DNA of 64,000 nt. Origin: Pseudomonas sp. Irchel s3h14. Its GTDB lineage: Bacteria; Pseudomonadota; Gammaproteobacteria; Pseudomonadales; Pseudomonadaceae. Location: positions 62,001 through 126,000 of the forward strand of contig NZ_FYDJ01000005.1 of NCBI RefSeq assembly GCF_900187425.1. The letters are read 5' to 3'. The first letter of the stretch is position 1. Every line of letters begins with the position of its first letter. This document shows positions 18,368 to 25,973 of this stretch, one piece after another. The translations under genes were made by a program, and so were the position numbers. The notes under the pieces were generated by a model that was not told the origin of the DNA, searched no databases, and saw only the letters and a list, made by a program, of their open reading frames with translations.

Positions 18368-18616
18368 TCAGTCGTCTCTATCGTCACGATCACGATCACG
18401 ACCGTGATTGCGTTCATACCCCTGATCATTGTCGCGACGATCATATCGGCGGTCATACTCTCGATCATCGTCATAACCTCGGTCGTATCCACGACGGTAA
18501 TCATGACCTCGATCACGATCTCGACCGTACCTTTCTCCGTCGTCCCAGTGAGGCCCGCAGCCTCCCAGCAGGAGAGAGCCTGAAATGGCCATGAACATTA
18601 TTACTGCACGCTTCAT
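18368..18616 (-). CDS. Arg/Asp/Tyr-rich small lipoprotein
   Basis: An 82-residue protein with signal MKRAVIMFMAISGSLLLGGC, lipobox LGGC. The mature part is low-complexity, built of repeated RD, YDR and DDR units (RRGYDRGYDDDREYDRRYD). The DNA shows matching short repeats (GATCAC/GATCAT). Likely an envelope lipoprotein with a highly charged tail; function unknown. The reverse-strand open frame here is a shadow of the repeats. Confidence 0.65.
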   Translation of the reverse strand: MKRAVIMFMAISGSLLLGGCGPHWDDGERYGRDRDRGHDYRRGYDRGYDDDREYDRRYDRRDNDQGYERNHGRDRDRDDRDD

Positions 18617-18856
18617 TTGAACGTCCTGAATGCAAAGGTCAGCGATAGGACCGTGCGGCAGCTCAATGATTCACTGGTCAGATACAGCGAAGTCCAGAAC
18701 ACCGTAGCGCAAAAAATGGTGGACATAGGCGAGGAGATGCCAGGGCCGATGACCCCAGCTAGCACTGCCAAGCGGAGGGGGAAGTTTGACGCGGAGTGCA
18801 AGCCGCTAATGAAGACTGCGTGGTGCGAAGCCTATGAAGATCCAACTGCTTGTTAG
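18617..18856 (+). CDS. Possible small protein or 3' gene remnant
   Basis: An open frame with only a TTG start (18617), back to back with the lipoprotein gene. Its sequence LNDSLVRYSEVQNTVAQKM and the Cys-containing end TAWCEAYEDPTAC look like real protein. No ribosome site or better start is visible; the frame is open upstream only to a TGA at 18581. It may be the 3' part of a truncated gene. Confidence 0.35.
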   Translation: MNVLNAKVSDRTVRQLNDSLVRYSEVQNTVAQKMVDIGEEMPGPMTPASTAKRRGKFDAECKPLMKTAWCEAYEDPTAC

Positions 18857-19002
18857 GCGTAATGCCTTGGCGGTATCAATATAGGCATCCATCATCGAGT
18901 TCGGCCCAGAGTCGGGCTTTTCGTATCTGCCCTGTCACGCCTTCGTCACAACCACCCTGCACAATGCAGCCAGCCAAAAGGATTTGGCCCCATCTACAGA
19001 GA

Positions 19003-19027
19003 GCCCGGCCAAGTGCCGGGTTTTTTC
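19003..19027 (+). terminator. Terminator-like module
   Basis: CCCGGC-CAAGT-GCCGGG followed by TTTTTTCG, a standard intrinsic terminator with no gene directly upstream. Confidence 0.7.
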
Positions 19028-19110
19028 GTTCCATCGACATGCTTTTCACGAAACACTCACAGAACGCAGCGCAGATTGAGCAGACAAAAGGATTTGACCC
19101 CATACAGAGA

Positions 19111-19133
19111 GCCCGCCATGCGCGGGCTTTTTG
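19111..19133 (+). terminator. Terminator-like module, second copy
   Basis: GCCCGC-CATGC-GCGGGC followed by TTTTTG, preceded by the same short repeat as the module at 19003. No gene is directly upstream. Confidence 0.7.
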
Positions 19134-19294
19134 TTGTCAGCCATTCCAGCTGCAAAGCTCCCCACTCCCTCGAATGGAGTCGAAGCTATGCCCTGCGCGC
19201 TGACTGCGCCTTTTTCCGATATTTCCATCCATAGATGCCGCGGCGGTGGTCGTTTGCCCAAAAACTCCAAACGTTTGCCCAAACACCAGGCAAC

Positions 19295-19322
19295 AAAAAA
19301 GGGCTCACCTTTCGGTGAGCCC
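19295..19322 (-). terminator. Terminator beside the truncated tRNA-Val copy
   Basis: GGGCTCACC-TTTC-GGTGAGCCC; reading leftward it is followed by TTTTTT (AAAAAA at 19295-19300). It corresponds in position to the terminator of the intact tRNA-Val at 21776-21806. Confidence 0.75.
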
Positions 19323-19328
19323 TTCTAG

Positions 19329-19398
19329 ACCGCCCAGCAGAGCGGATTTTGTTTGGTAGGCGCGATTGGACTCGAACCAACGGCCCCCATCATGTCAA
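19329..19398. repeat. Distal attachment-like repeat (tRNA-Val 3' half)
   Basis: These 70 bases match 21813-21882 at 68 positions. The match covers the 3' half of tRNA-Val, from the anticodon through the CCA end, plus 26 bases beyond it. Past 19398 similarity to the tRNA stops. This is the classic product of integration into a tRNA 3' end. Confidence 0.88.
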
Positions 19399-19475
19399 TG
19401 TCTGCTTGAGCATGCTGCAAGCCCTGCTGCTCTTGGTTTTCACAGAACGCCCATTCACATCATGAGGCGTCAACA

Positions 19476-19754
19476 ATGGCCAACATTCGCTCACTTCCGT
19501 CCGGTAACTGGAACGCTCAGGTACGGGTAAAAGGTAAATCTCCCCAGTCGAAAACCTTCAGCACCAAGGTCGAAGCAGAGTCATGGGCAAACCAGATAGA
19601 AGCCGTGACAATAGATCGCAAGCATCACACCGTTTTTACGTTGGGCATGACGTACTGCGAAACGATGCTCAAGGGAAAAGGCAGCTACGACCACGCACTG
19701 AAAATCGTCGAGCATCTGGGCAGGCACTTCACTCAGCTTATTTTTCCAGCCTGA
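19476..19754 (+). pseudogene. Truncated tyrosine-type integrase
   Basis: 92 residues starting MANIRSLPSGNWNAQVRVKG, typical of the arm-binding domain of phage or island tyrosine recombinases, followed by the beginning of the SAM-like core-binding domain (TLGMTYCETMLKGKGSY). The catalytic domain with the Arg-His-Arg-Tyr residues is entirely missing; full-length relatives are over 300 residues. It starts 78 bases inside the tRNA-Val repeat, the expected place for an island integrase. It cannot be active. Confidence 0.8.
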
Positions 19755-19823
19755 ATCTGGATCGCTTCAAGAGTTGCACCCCGTTTCGCGGCGGGCCATG
19801 GGTTCTGTGGAAAACAGTCTTGG

Positions 19824-20228
19824 TTATCCCTTGCAGGGAAAGGCGTCTTTGAATGCCAATATCACCACGGTGGTTTGATCCTCATTCAACCGCGCAGGGT
19901 TCCTGTCTAGATAGTTGATGGCGATCAGCGCTCCTTGCCCATTGGTCAGGCCGCTTTCAGGCCAGCACACTTGAGTGTCACGAGCAGACATTCCTGTTTG
20001 CAGAATTGCGATTGTTTTCTTCACTCCTTCGATTAGTCCTAAGCAAAGTCCCACACTCAGCATGTCGATGCCCGATGGGATTGTGTTCCGACCACTGGCC
20101 TTAATCGATTCTTTGCAGTTTTGGTATAGCTCATGCCCTGTACCTGGTTGTGGTGCGGCTAGTGCTAGCGGAGTCACACCACTAGTTGTCATCGCCCCAA
20201 TCAGTGCCACCACCATCCATGCCTTCAT
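19824..20228 (-). CDS. Rap1a/Tai-like immunity protein, secreted
   Basis: A 134-residue protein with a Sec signal (cleavage near LALAA). The mature part has the Rap1a/Tai pattern: an early Cys (LYQNCKESI), a Gly-rich central helix with Cys (LSVGLCLGLIEGV), a CWPESGLTNGQGALIAINYL stretch, NPARLNEDQT and terminal FPC. Related proteins neutralise periplasmic type VI secretion effectors such as amidases. No cognate effector is seen nearby. AAGGAATTCAGC supports ATG 20228. Family placement is from the pattern; the immunity role is inference. Confidence 0.7.
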   Translation of the reverse strand: MKAWMVVALIGAMTTSGVTPLALAAPQPGTGHELYQNCKESIKASGRNTIPSGIDMLSVGLCLGLIEGVKKTIAILQTGMSARDTQVCWPESGLTNGQGALIAINYLDRNPARLNEDQTTVVILAFKDAFPCKG

Positions 20229-20308
20229 GCTGAATTCCTTCTGAGTGAGTCGGGCATGTTACCGGGTGCAATGATTGGCTGCCATCTGGTCACACCGTTG
20301 ACCTGGAG

Positions 20309-20435
20309 CTAGGTCTTGTCCTTCGGCGTGTAGTCCCCATAGGCGTACCCCAACTGGGTCGATCCTTGTTCCCGCTCCCGGCTGTACATGTCACTCATCA
20401 TCCACTTCAGCCGCTCGTGTTCAATCTTCAACCAA
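20309..20435 (-). pseudogene. Possible 3' fragment of an unknown gene
   Basis: The last 40 or so residues of a minus-strand frame read ERLKWMMSDMYSREREQGST then LGYAYGDYTPKDKT and look protein-like, but the upstream part of the frame overlaps the opposite-strand coding region and looks like a shadow. No start or ribosome site is associated. Probably a remnant; family unknown. Confidence 0.3.
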
Positions 20436-20594
20436 CACGCTATTGCCGCCGGACTTGAGGAAGTCGCTTTGTGGATCGAAGCACGCGGCTCCGAGGATAC
20501 GCACGAGAATATTGTCACCGCATTGGAACGGCTGGATATGAACGCAAACGCTGTCACCACTGCTATAGAGAAGCTCCGTCAAAATCATCAGTAA
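20388..20594 (+). CDS. Small hypothetical protein, perhaps 5'-truncated
   Basis: Residues from about 15 onward (NQHAIAAGLEEVALWIEARG to AIEKLRQNHQ) are helical and protein-like; the first 14 residues look unnatural, and no ribosome site precedes ATG 20388. I read it as a short helical protein that has lost its native start by fusion to the adjacent fragment. Family not recognised. Confidence 0.4.
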   Translation: MSLIIHFSRSCSIFNQHAIAAGLEEVALWIEARGSEDTHENIVTALERLDMNANAVTTAIEKLRQNHQ

Positions 20595-20642
20595 CCCACA
20601 GCGAGCCAGAAAGGATCGGCACGGATTGCGATCCACCTCAAA

Positions 20643-21050
20643 TCAGAAATGCTCACACCAACCGAGAAACGCCTCGTCGTTTTGCAGGAAGATGAAAGGC
20701 TTTCTGTCGCTCTCGTCGTACTCGTTGATTGTTAGTGCATAAATGCTTGAGCCGACCCCCGCCCCCTGATCCTTCCGCATGGTCGCTACGGCCTTGTAGC
20801 TATTCTCAGTCGATCCATAGTCAATGACTTGCGGATCGGTGACGTAAGAGTTCTTCAGGGCGCCTGCCATCAATCCAGTCCGCCTTTCTACGGTGAACTG
20901 CTTGCCGATGAAAATTCGGTTTATCGGCTTTTCTTTAGCGGCGACGGTGCTTTCAATCCTGCAACGGAAGTCTTCCGCCGCCCATGCATTTGTTGTCACT
21001 GCCAAAGCCAGTAGTGCAACCGCTTTTGTCCACACATTCATACCGATCAT
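20643..21050 (-). CDS. Secreted hypothetical protein, 135 residues
   Basis: It has a Sec signal peptide (MNVWTKAVALLALAVTTNAWA, cleavage before AEDF) and a mature part of about 110 residues with two Cys (FRCRIES, LGWCEHF). The N- and C-terminal placement of the Cys suggests one disulfide. The first start (21050) overlaps the preceding DUF4145 stop in an ATGA; the internal ATG at 21041 would give the cleaner signal peptide. Family not recognised. It was probably coexpressed with the DUF4145 gene. Confidence 0.65.
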   Translation of the reverse strand: MIGMNVWTKAVALLALAVTTNAWAAEDFRCRIESTVAAKEKPINRIFIGKQFTVERRTGLMAGALKNSYVTDPQVIDYGSTENSYKAVATMRKDQGAGVGSSIYALTINEYDESDRKPFIFLQNDEAFLGWCEHF

Positions 21051-21708
21051 TGCTTCTGCATATCTGCAATCAGCAACTCAGTGATGATGGCGTGCTCAAT
21101 CCAGCCGACAGTTAGCTTAATCAGAAGCTTGAGGTCTTTGATGTCTTTATCAATCCACGTCCTGACGTAATGCGTCTCGTCATTCCCGAGCCAAACGGCT
21201 CGCTTTGCACGCTGCTTGATATTCTCGTTATCAACATACACATCGACAACCTGCCCCAGCGGTCTTTTCTTGACGTCATCTTCTTTGTCTGGGGATTTAG
21301 TGACGCAATAATCTTTGACAAGGTACTCAAGCGCCTTTCGATATCCAACACCTGCGACTTCTCCCAGACCGAAAGCCTCTGCTTTGCTCGCTTGCGTGAA
21401 TATCTGTACAAACTGGGGAGATATCTTCGCGACTTCATCCGGGATGGAAGGTGCTACCGGACTAGAAGGGAATGTCGAACGCAAATAAAACCGATCTGAA
21501 TAGCTCCCCCCTGCATCAGTGCCCTTTCAAATATAGCAATGAACATCCGTGAGCACTTGCGCCTAGGGCATCTGCAGGCTGCGTCAATGACTCTGGTTTC
21601 AACAGAAAATATTGACGCTATAAAACCCGGCGTTATCGCATGATGGCAGCACGGGCACTCATCTGGATGCTGATCAACGCCGTAAACAGTTGTATCAACC
21701 TTCAACAT
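21047..21708 (-). pseudogene. DUF4145 gene broken by a frameshift
   Basis: The first part, from ATG 21708 (MLKVDTTVYGVDQHPDECP), carries a zinc-ribbon-like set of cysteines (CPCCHH, CRCPRRKC). The second part (FYLRSTFPSSPVAPSIPDEV and on to IITELLIADMQKQ) holds the DUF4145 domain. They are in different frames that overlap near 21454-21520, by a GGGGGG run at about 21505-21510. One inserted or lost base would join them into a protein of about 220 residues. DUF4145 proteins often occur with restriction or defence genes. It may be a dead gene or a sequencing error at the homopolymer. Confidence 0.75.
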
Positions 21709-21775
21709 CTGCGCTCACATTGCCCAGTGTGAACGAACCCGATATTTTGTGAACGTTCTGCGTGAAATCCAAGAC

Positions 21776-21806
21776 GAAAAAAAGGGCCAACCCGTGGGTT
21801 GACCCT
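21776..21806 (-). terminator. Terminator of tRNA-Val(GAC)
   Basis: GGGCCAACCC/GGGTTGACCC pairs with one mismatch; reading leftward it is followed by a T-run (AAAAAAA at about 21777-21783). It lies about 30 bases beyond the tRNA 3' end. Confidence 0.75.
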
Positions 21807-21812
21807 TTTCAC

Positions 21813-21882
21813 ACCGCCCAGCAGAGCGGATTTTGTTTGGTAGGCGCGATTGGACTCGAACCAACGACCCCCACCATGTCAA
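21813..21882. repeat. Attachment-like repeat within intact tRNA-Val
   Basis: Proximal copy of the 70-bp repeat at 19329-19398. It spans the anticodon to the CCA end of the tRNA and 25 bases of downstream flank. The two copies are 2,484 bp apart. Confidence 0.88.
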
Positions 21883-21914
21883 GGTGGTGCTCTAACCAAC
21901 TGAGCTACGTGCCT
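21838..21914 (-). tRNA. tRNA-Val (anticodon GAC)
   Basis: 77 nt including encoded CCA. The RNA starts AGGCACGTAGCTCAG, has anticodon loop TTGACAT (GAC) and T-loop GGTTCGAGTCC, and ends CGCGCCTACCA. The acceptor stem AGGCACG/CGCGCCT has an A-C mismatch at 5-68; all other pairs are standard. Its 3' half is the boundary of the island remnant. Confidence 0.93.
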
Positions 21915-22097
21915 GCTGTGAGGCGGCATTCTACGGAATTCCGAAGGGGTGTCAACACCTTTTTTCGAGCTAACCCTATGAATATGCAAAATATTTAATT
22001 TTGCGGCTGCAAAGAAGATTTTGCGGTGGCTGGCGGTCGATTTTTAACTCGGGTAGGATCGATGCACTCGTAAAATATATTAAACAGAGGCTGCAGG

Positions 22098-23381
22098 ATG
22101 GCGAACACTCCCTACCCGGAATCCTATTACGCAGCATCGGCCAATGCGGTTCCGCCGCGCCCGGCCTTGCAGGATGACGTAGAGACTGATGTCTGTGTGA
22201 TCGGTGCCGGTTACACCGGTCTGTCCTCTGCCCTGTTTCTGCTGGAAAACGGTTTCCGGGTCACGGTGCTTGAAGCGGCGAAAGTAGGTTTTGGTGCGTC
22301 GGGGCGTAACGGTGGCCAGATCGTTAACAGTTATAGCCGCGACATCGATGTGATCGAGCGCAGTGTCGGTCCCAAGCAGGCTCAGTTGTTGGGGCAAATG
22401 GCGTTCGAAGGTGGCCGGATCATTCGTGAGCGGGTTGCCAAATATAATATCCAGTGCGACTTGAAGGACGGTGGCGTATTCGCCGCCATTACCGCCAAGC
22501 AGATGGGCCATCTGGAATCCCAGAAGCGTCTGTGGGAACGTTTCGGTCACACGCAGCTTGAACTGATGGATCAGCGTCGCATCCGTGAAGTGGTCGCGTG
22601 CGATCAGTACATCGGCGGCATGCTCGACATGAGCGGCGGGCACATTCATCCGCTGAACCTGGTGTTGGGCGAAGCGGCAGCTGTCGAGTCGCTGGGCGGC
22701 ACTATTTATGAGCAATCGCCGGCGGTGCGCATCGAGCGCGGCGCGAATCCGGTGGTGCATACGCCTCAGGGCAAAGTCAGGGCCAAGTTCATCATCGTTG
22801 CGGGCAACGCGTATCTCGGTAATCTGGTGCCGGAACTGGCCGCCAAATCGATGCCCTGCGGGACTCAGGTGATCACCACTGAACCCTTGGGCGACGCATT
22901 GGCCAAGAACCTGTTGCCGCAGGATTACTGCGTCGAGGACTGCAACTACCTGCTCGACTACTACCGTTTGACCGGCGACAAGCGCCTGGTTTTCGGCGGT
23001 GGCGTGGTGTATGGCGCGCGGGATCCGGCGAACATCGAGGCGATAATTCGGCCGAAGATGCTCAAGGCCTTCCCGCAGCTCAAGGACGTGAAGATTGATT
23101 ACGCCTGGACCGGCAATTTCCTGCTGACCTTGTCGCGTCTTCCTCAGGTCGGACGCCTGGGCGACAACATCTACTATTCCCAGGGCTGCAGCGGCCATGG
23201 CGTGACGTATACGCACCTGGCGGGCAAGGTGCTGGCCGAAGCGTTGCGTGGCCAGGCCGAGCGTTTCGACGCGTTTGCCGACCTGCCCCACTACCCGTTC
23301 CCCGGCGGACAACTGCTGCGTACGCCGTTCGCTGCGTTGGGCGCCTGGTATTACGGACTGCGAGACAAATTCGGCTTCTGA
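22098..23381 (+). CDS. PuuB-like gamma-glutamylputrescine oxidase (FAD-dependent)
   Basis: A 427-residue DAO-superfamily flavoprotein. The Rossmann dinucleotide motif VIGAGYTGLSSALFL is near residue 33, and GFGASGRNGGQIV is the typical second FAD-contact region. The ending, with YYSQGCSGHGVTYTHLAGK, is typical of amine oxidases of the PuuB/PauB group, which oxidise gamma-glutamylputrescine in polyamine catabolism. Pseudomonads carry several copies, so the exact substrate is uncertain. Length is normal. The gene is alone, with a terminator directly after. Confidence 0.88.
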   Translation: MANTPYPESYYAASANAVPPRPALQDDVETDVCVIGAGYTGLSSALFLLENGFRVTVLEAAKVGFGASGRNGGQIVNSYSRDIDVIERSVGPKQAQLLGQMAFEGGRIIRERVAKYNIQCDLKDGGVFAAITAKQMGHLESQKRLWERFGHTQLELMDQRRIREVVACDQYIGGMLDMSGGHIHPLNLVLGEAAAVESLGGTIYEQSPAVRIERGANPVVHTPQGKVRAKFIIVAGNAYLGNLVPELAAKSMPCGTQVITTEPLGDALAKNLLPQDYCVEDCNYLLDYYRLTGDKRLVFGGGVVYGARDPANIEAIIRPKMLKAFPQLKDVKIDYAWTGNFLLTLSRLPQVGRLGDNIYYSQGCSGHGVTYTHLAGKVLAEALRGQAERFDAFADLPHYPFPGGQLLRTPFAALGAWYYGLRDKFGF

Positions 23382-23395
23382 CCGACCAGATGCAA

Positions 23396-23425
23396 AAAAG
23401 GGGCAACTGCACAGTTGCCCCTTTT
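23396..23425 (+). terminator. Bidirectional terminator
   Basis: AAAAGGGGCAACTG and CAGTTGCCCCTTTT pair perfectly around a two-base gap, with flanking A and T tracts. It lies between the oxidase gene and the convergent TonB receptor. Confidence 0.9.
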
Positions 23426-23482
23426 CATTTCAACTCAGGAGGTCAGCACTTTCACTGATTGTGGGCGCATGACACGGGTGAA

Positions 23483-25906
23483 TCAGAAGTCGACGGTCGC
23501 CGATAGGAGGTAAGTGCGTGGGGTCGACAGCGTCAAGCCAGGCTCGCTGTCATCCGAGGCCCCGGCCGAACTCCAGTAGCGCTTGTCCGCAACGTTCTCG
23601 ACATTGGCACGCACAGTGACGTTCGTTTCGTCGACCTTGAACGCGTAGCGTGCGCCCACGTCGAAACGCTCCCAGGAGTCGATTTCCTTGTTGTTGGACT
23701 GGTCCAGGTACTGCGAGCTGGAGTAAATGCCGCGGCTGGTCAGGGTCAGGCCCTGTACAGTCGGCACGTCCCACTCGGCGCCCAGATTGACGTTGTATTT
23801 CGGCGTGGCCGGTGCCCGGTTGCCGTCGAAGGTGCCATTGGTGGTTTTGGTCAGCTCGCTGTCGATGTACATGACACCGCCGAGCAGGCGGAAACCATCG
23901 AGCGGTTCACCGAACACACTCAGTTCCACACCCGTGTTCTCACGCTTGCCGTTCGGGCCGAAGACGCGCGTCGTGGCATTGGTCTCGTAAGCCGGCTGCT
24001 TGATCCGGAACACGGCGGCGGTGACGGCGAACGCACCGGCGTCATACTTGGCACCGACCTCGGCCTGACGACTGATGAACGGCGGGAAGATCTCGTCCTC
24101 GTTCACCGAAGTCGACGGTGCGATCTTGCCCTGGCTCAGGCCTTCCATGTAGTTGGCATACAGCGACAGCTTATCGGTGGCCTTGAACAGGATGCCGCCT
24201 GACGGCGAGACCTTTTCCTCGTCGTAGGCGGTGTCGCCTCTGACGTTATCGGTCCAGTCGTCAACCTTCACGCGCTGCCAGCGGGCGCCGAGGGTCAGCA
24301 GCAGCCGGTCATCGAAGAAACCCAGGGTGTCGGACAACGCCACACCGGTGGAACGGTTTTCGGTATAGACCTCCGAATCCTGTCGCGTGGGCCTGACCGG
24401 CGTTGGTGTTACAACGGGGTTATAAATGTTGCTGTTGGCCGCGGCATACCGGGCGCCGCCGTTTTCAAAGTCCATGTAGTAATAGCTGGCAGCCAGGTTG
24501 ACTTCATGGCTTACCGGGCCGGTATGGAACCAGTTGCGCACTCCCGCTGTGGCCGTCCGGACATTTTCATCACGGGTGAAGTCACGCGGTTGAACGCTGA
24601 AATTGCCAGCGTTGTTGATGACCGAAACGGCATGACGGAGGAAGTCATGGTTACTTTTGCGCGCGCCCACGCCGCCGTACAACATGACGGAATCGTTGAC
24701 ATCGTATTCAGCGTTCACCGTGCCGAACGTGTCGTTGGTACTCGCCTTGCTCCAGGGCTGCGCATAGTTGCGGCGCACATCGCTGGCATGCGGAACCTGA
24801 GCGTTAGGGCCAACCTGTACGCGCTCCTGCGGTGCGTCGGTATCACGTTCGGTGCGCCCGATGTCCGTCGAGAGTCGCAGGCGTTCACCACGGAAATCCA
24901 GGCCCAGCACGGCCATTTCGCGGTCGACATTCTGGTGATCCCATTCGGTGTCGCCGGACTGCTTCACGCCGTTGAAACGAAGACCGAACTTGTTGTCTTC
25001 ACCAAAGCGCCGGCCGACATCCACGGCACCGCCGACCTGGCTGTCGGAAGCGTAACTGCCGGTGAATGAAGTGATGGGCTTGTCGGTCGCGCGTTTGGGT
25101 ACCACGTTGATCCCGCCACCCACGCTGCCCCGCGGCGAGATGCCGTTGATGAGCTGGCTCGGGCCTTTGAGGACGTCGACGCGGTCGGCCATCTCCATGT
25201 CAATCGTATAGGTCGGCAGGACGCCGTAGAGGCCGTTGTAGGAAACATCACTGTTGAACAGGCTCAACCCTCGAATGGTGAACTGCTCATAGCGCCCACC
25301 CGCCGGGTTGGTGGCGCGAACCGAAGGATCGTTGGCGATCAGGTCGCCCAAGGTACGCGCCTGCTGGTTTTTGACCACCTCACTGGTGTAGGTGGTCATG
25401 CTGAATGGCGTTTCCATAAAGTCTTTCGAGCCCAGCAAGCCTTGCGACCCGCGACGCGCGACCTGGCCGCCGACATACGGATCACCGTGCTCCGAGTCAG
25501 TGGCACCGACAATCGAGGTGGCGCCCAGTTGCAGGCTGCTGCCTTCTGGCGCCGGCGTCAGGATGTACGCCTCTTCGCCCACCGGCTGCAGTTGCAGACC
25601 GGAACCCTGCAACAGTCGGGCAAAGCCCTCCTCGACCGCGTATTCGCCGGAAAGTCCAGGGCTGGTGCGACTGCCCACCAGTGCCGGGTCCACTGACAGG
25701 TTGACCCCGGCCAGCCCGGCAAAACGGGTCAGCGCTGCGCTGAGGCTTCCTGCCGGCACCTGGTAACTTCGTCGAGGCGCGTCTTCGGCCCAACCAGCAG
25801 TGATGAACAACGGACAGGCACTCAGACTCAACATCAGACTCAAGTGCAACAACGGGCGCAGCCTGGAAGAACCCAGACGCGTACTGCAGGGCATCACTAC
25901 GGGCAT
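23483..25906 (-). CDS. TonB-dependent siderophore receptor with signalling domain
   Basis: A receptor of about 807 residues. After the signal peptide (cut near GWAEDAPRR) comes an STN signalling domain (SYQVPAGSLSAALTRFA onward), then the plug (ETPFSMTTYTSEVVKNQQ, IDMEMADRVDVLKGPSQLI) and a 22-strand barrel ending in the C-terminal Phe (LLSATVDF). The STN domain and the upstream fecI-fecR pair show surface signalling: ligand binding is passed to FecR and frees the sigma factor. The siderophore is unknown. The frame is open to 25981, but that start would overlap fecR; ATG 25906 behind AGAGAGATT is preferred. Confidence 0.92.
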   Translation of the reverse strand: MPVVMPCSTRLGSSRLRPLLHLSLMLSLSACPLFITAGWAEDAPRRSYQVPAGSLSAALTRFAGLAGVNLSVDPALVGSRTSPGLSGEYAVEEGFARLLQGSGLQLQPVGEEAYILTPAPEGSSLQLGATSIVGATDSEHGDPYVGGQVARRGSQGLLGSKDFMETPFSMTTYTSEVVKNQQARTLGDLIANDPSVRATNPAGGRYEQFTIRGLSLFNSDVSYNGLYGVLPTYTIDMEMADRVDVLKGPSQLINGISPRGSVGGGINVVPKRATDKPITSFTGSYASDSQVGGAVDVGRRFGEDNKFGLRFNGVKQSGDTEWDHQNVDREMAVLGLDFRGERLRLSTDIGRTERDTDAPQERVQVGPNAQVPHASDVRRNYAQPWSKASTNDTFGTVNAEYDVNDSVMLYGGVGARKSNHDFLRHAVSVINNAGNFSVQPRDFTRDENVRTATAGVRNWFHTGPVSHEVNLAASYYYMDFENGGARYAAANSNIYNPVVTPTPVRPTRQDSEVYTENRSTGVALSDTLGFFDDRLLLTLGARWQRVKVDDWTDNVRGDTAYDEEKVSPSGGILFKATDKLSLYANYMEGLSQGKIAPSTSVNEDEIFPPFISRQAEVGAKYDAGAFAVTAAVFRIKQPAYETNATTRVFGPNGKRENTGVELSVFGEPLDGFRLLGGVMYIDSELTKTTNGTFDGNRAPATPKYNVNLGAEWDVPTVQGLTLTSRGIYSSSQYLDQSNNKEIDSWERFDVGARYAFKVDETNVTVRANVENVADKRYWSSAGASDDSEPGLTLSTPRTYLLSATVDF

Positions 25907-25973
25907 TGAGAATCTCTCTGATTTCGTTTCACTTGCCTTGAATGACAAGCGACGCGAAAAAAGGGGACACACC

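Larger units (their letters stand above)
18857..19328. other. Non-coding stretch with three terminator modules
   Basis: No gene is visible. It contains three hairpin-plus-T units at about 18904-18920, 19003-19027 and 19111-19133. The last two follow an imperfect repeat, AAAAGGATTTGRCCCCAT then ACAGAGAGCCC, at 18977 and 19087. A fourth hairpin, GGGCTCACC/GGTGAGCCC (19301-19322), with an A-run on its left, is the terminator next to the truncated tRNA-Val copy. Confidence 0.6.

Noticed and set aside
18302..18583. 93-residue Ile/Val/Thr-rich plus-strand frame
   Set aside because: It is the antisense reading of the Arg/Asp/Tyr repeat lipoprotein; low complexity creates the open frame.
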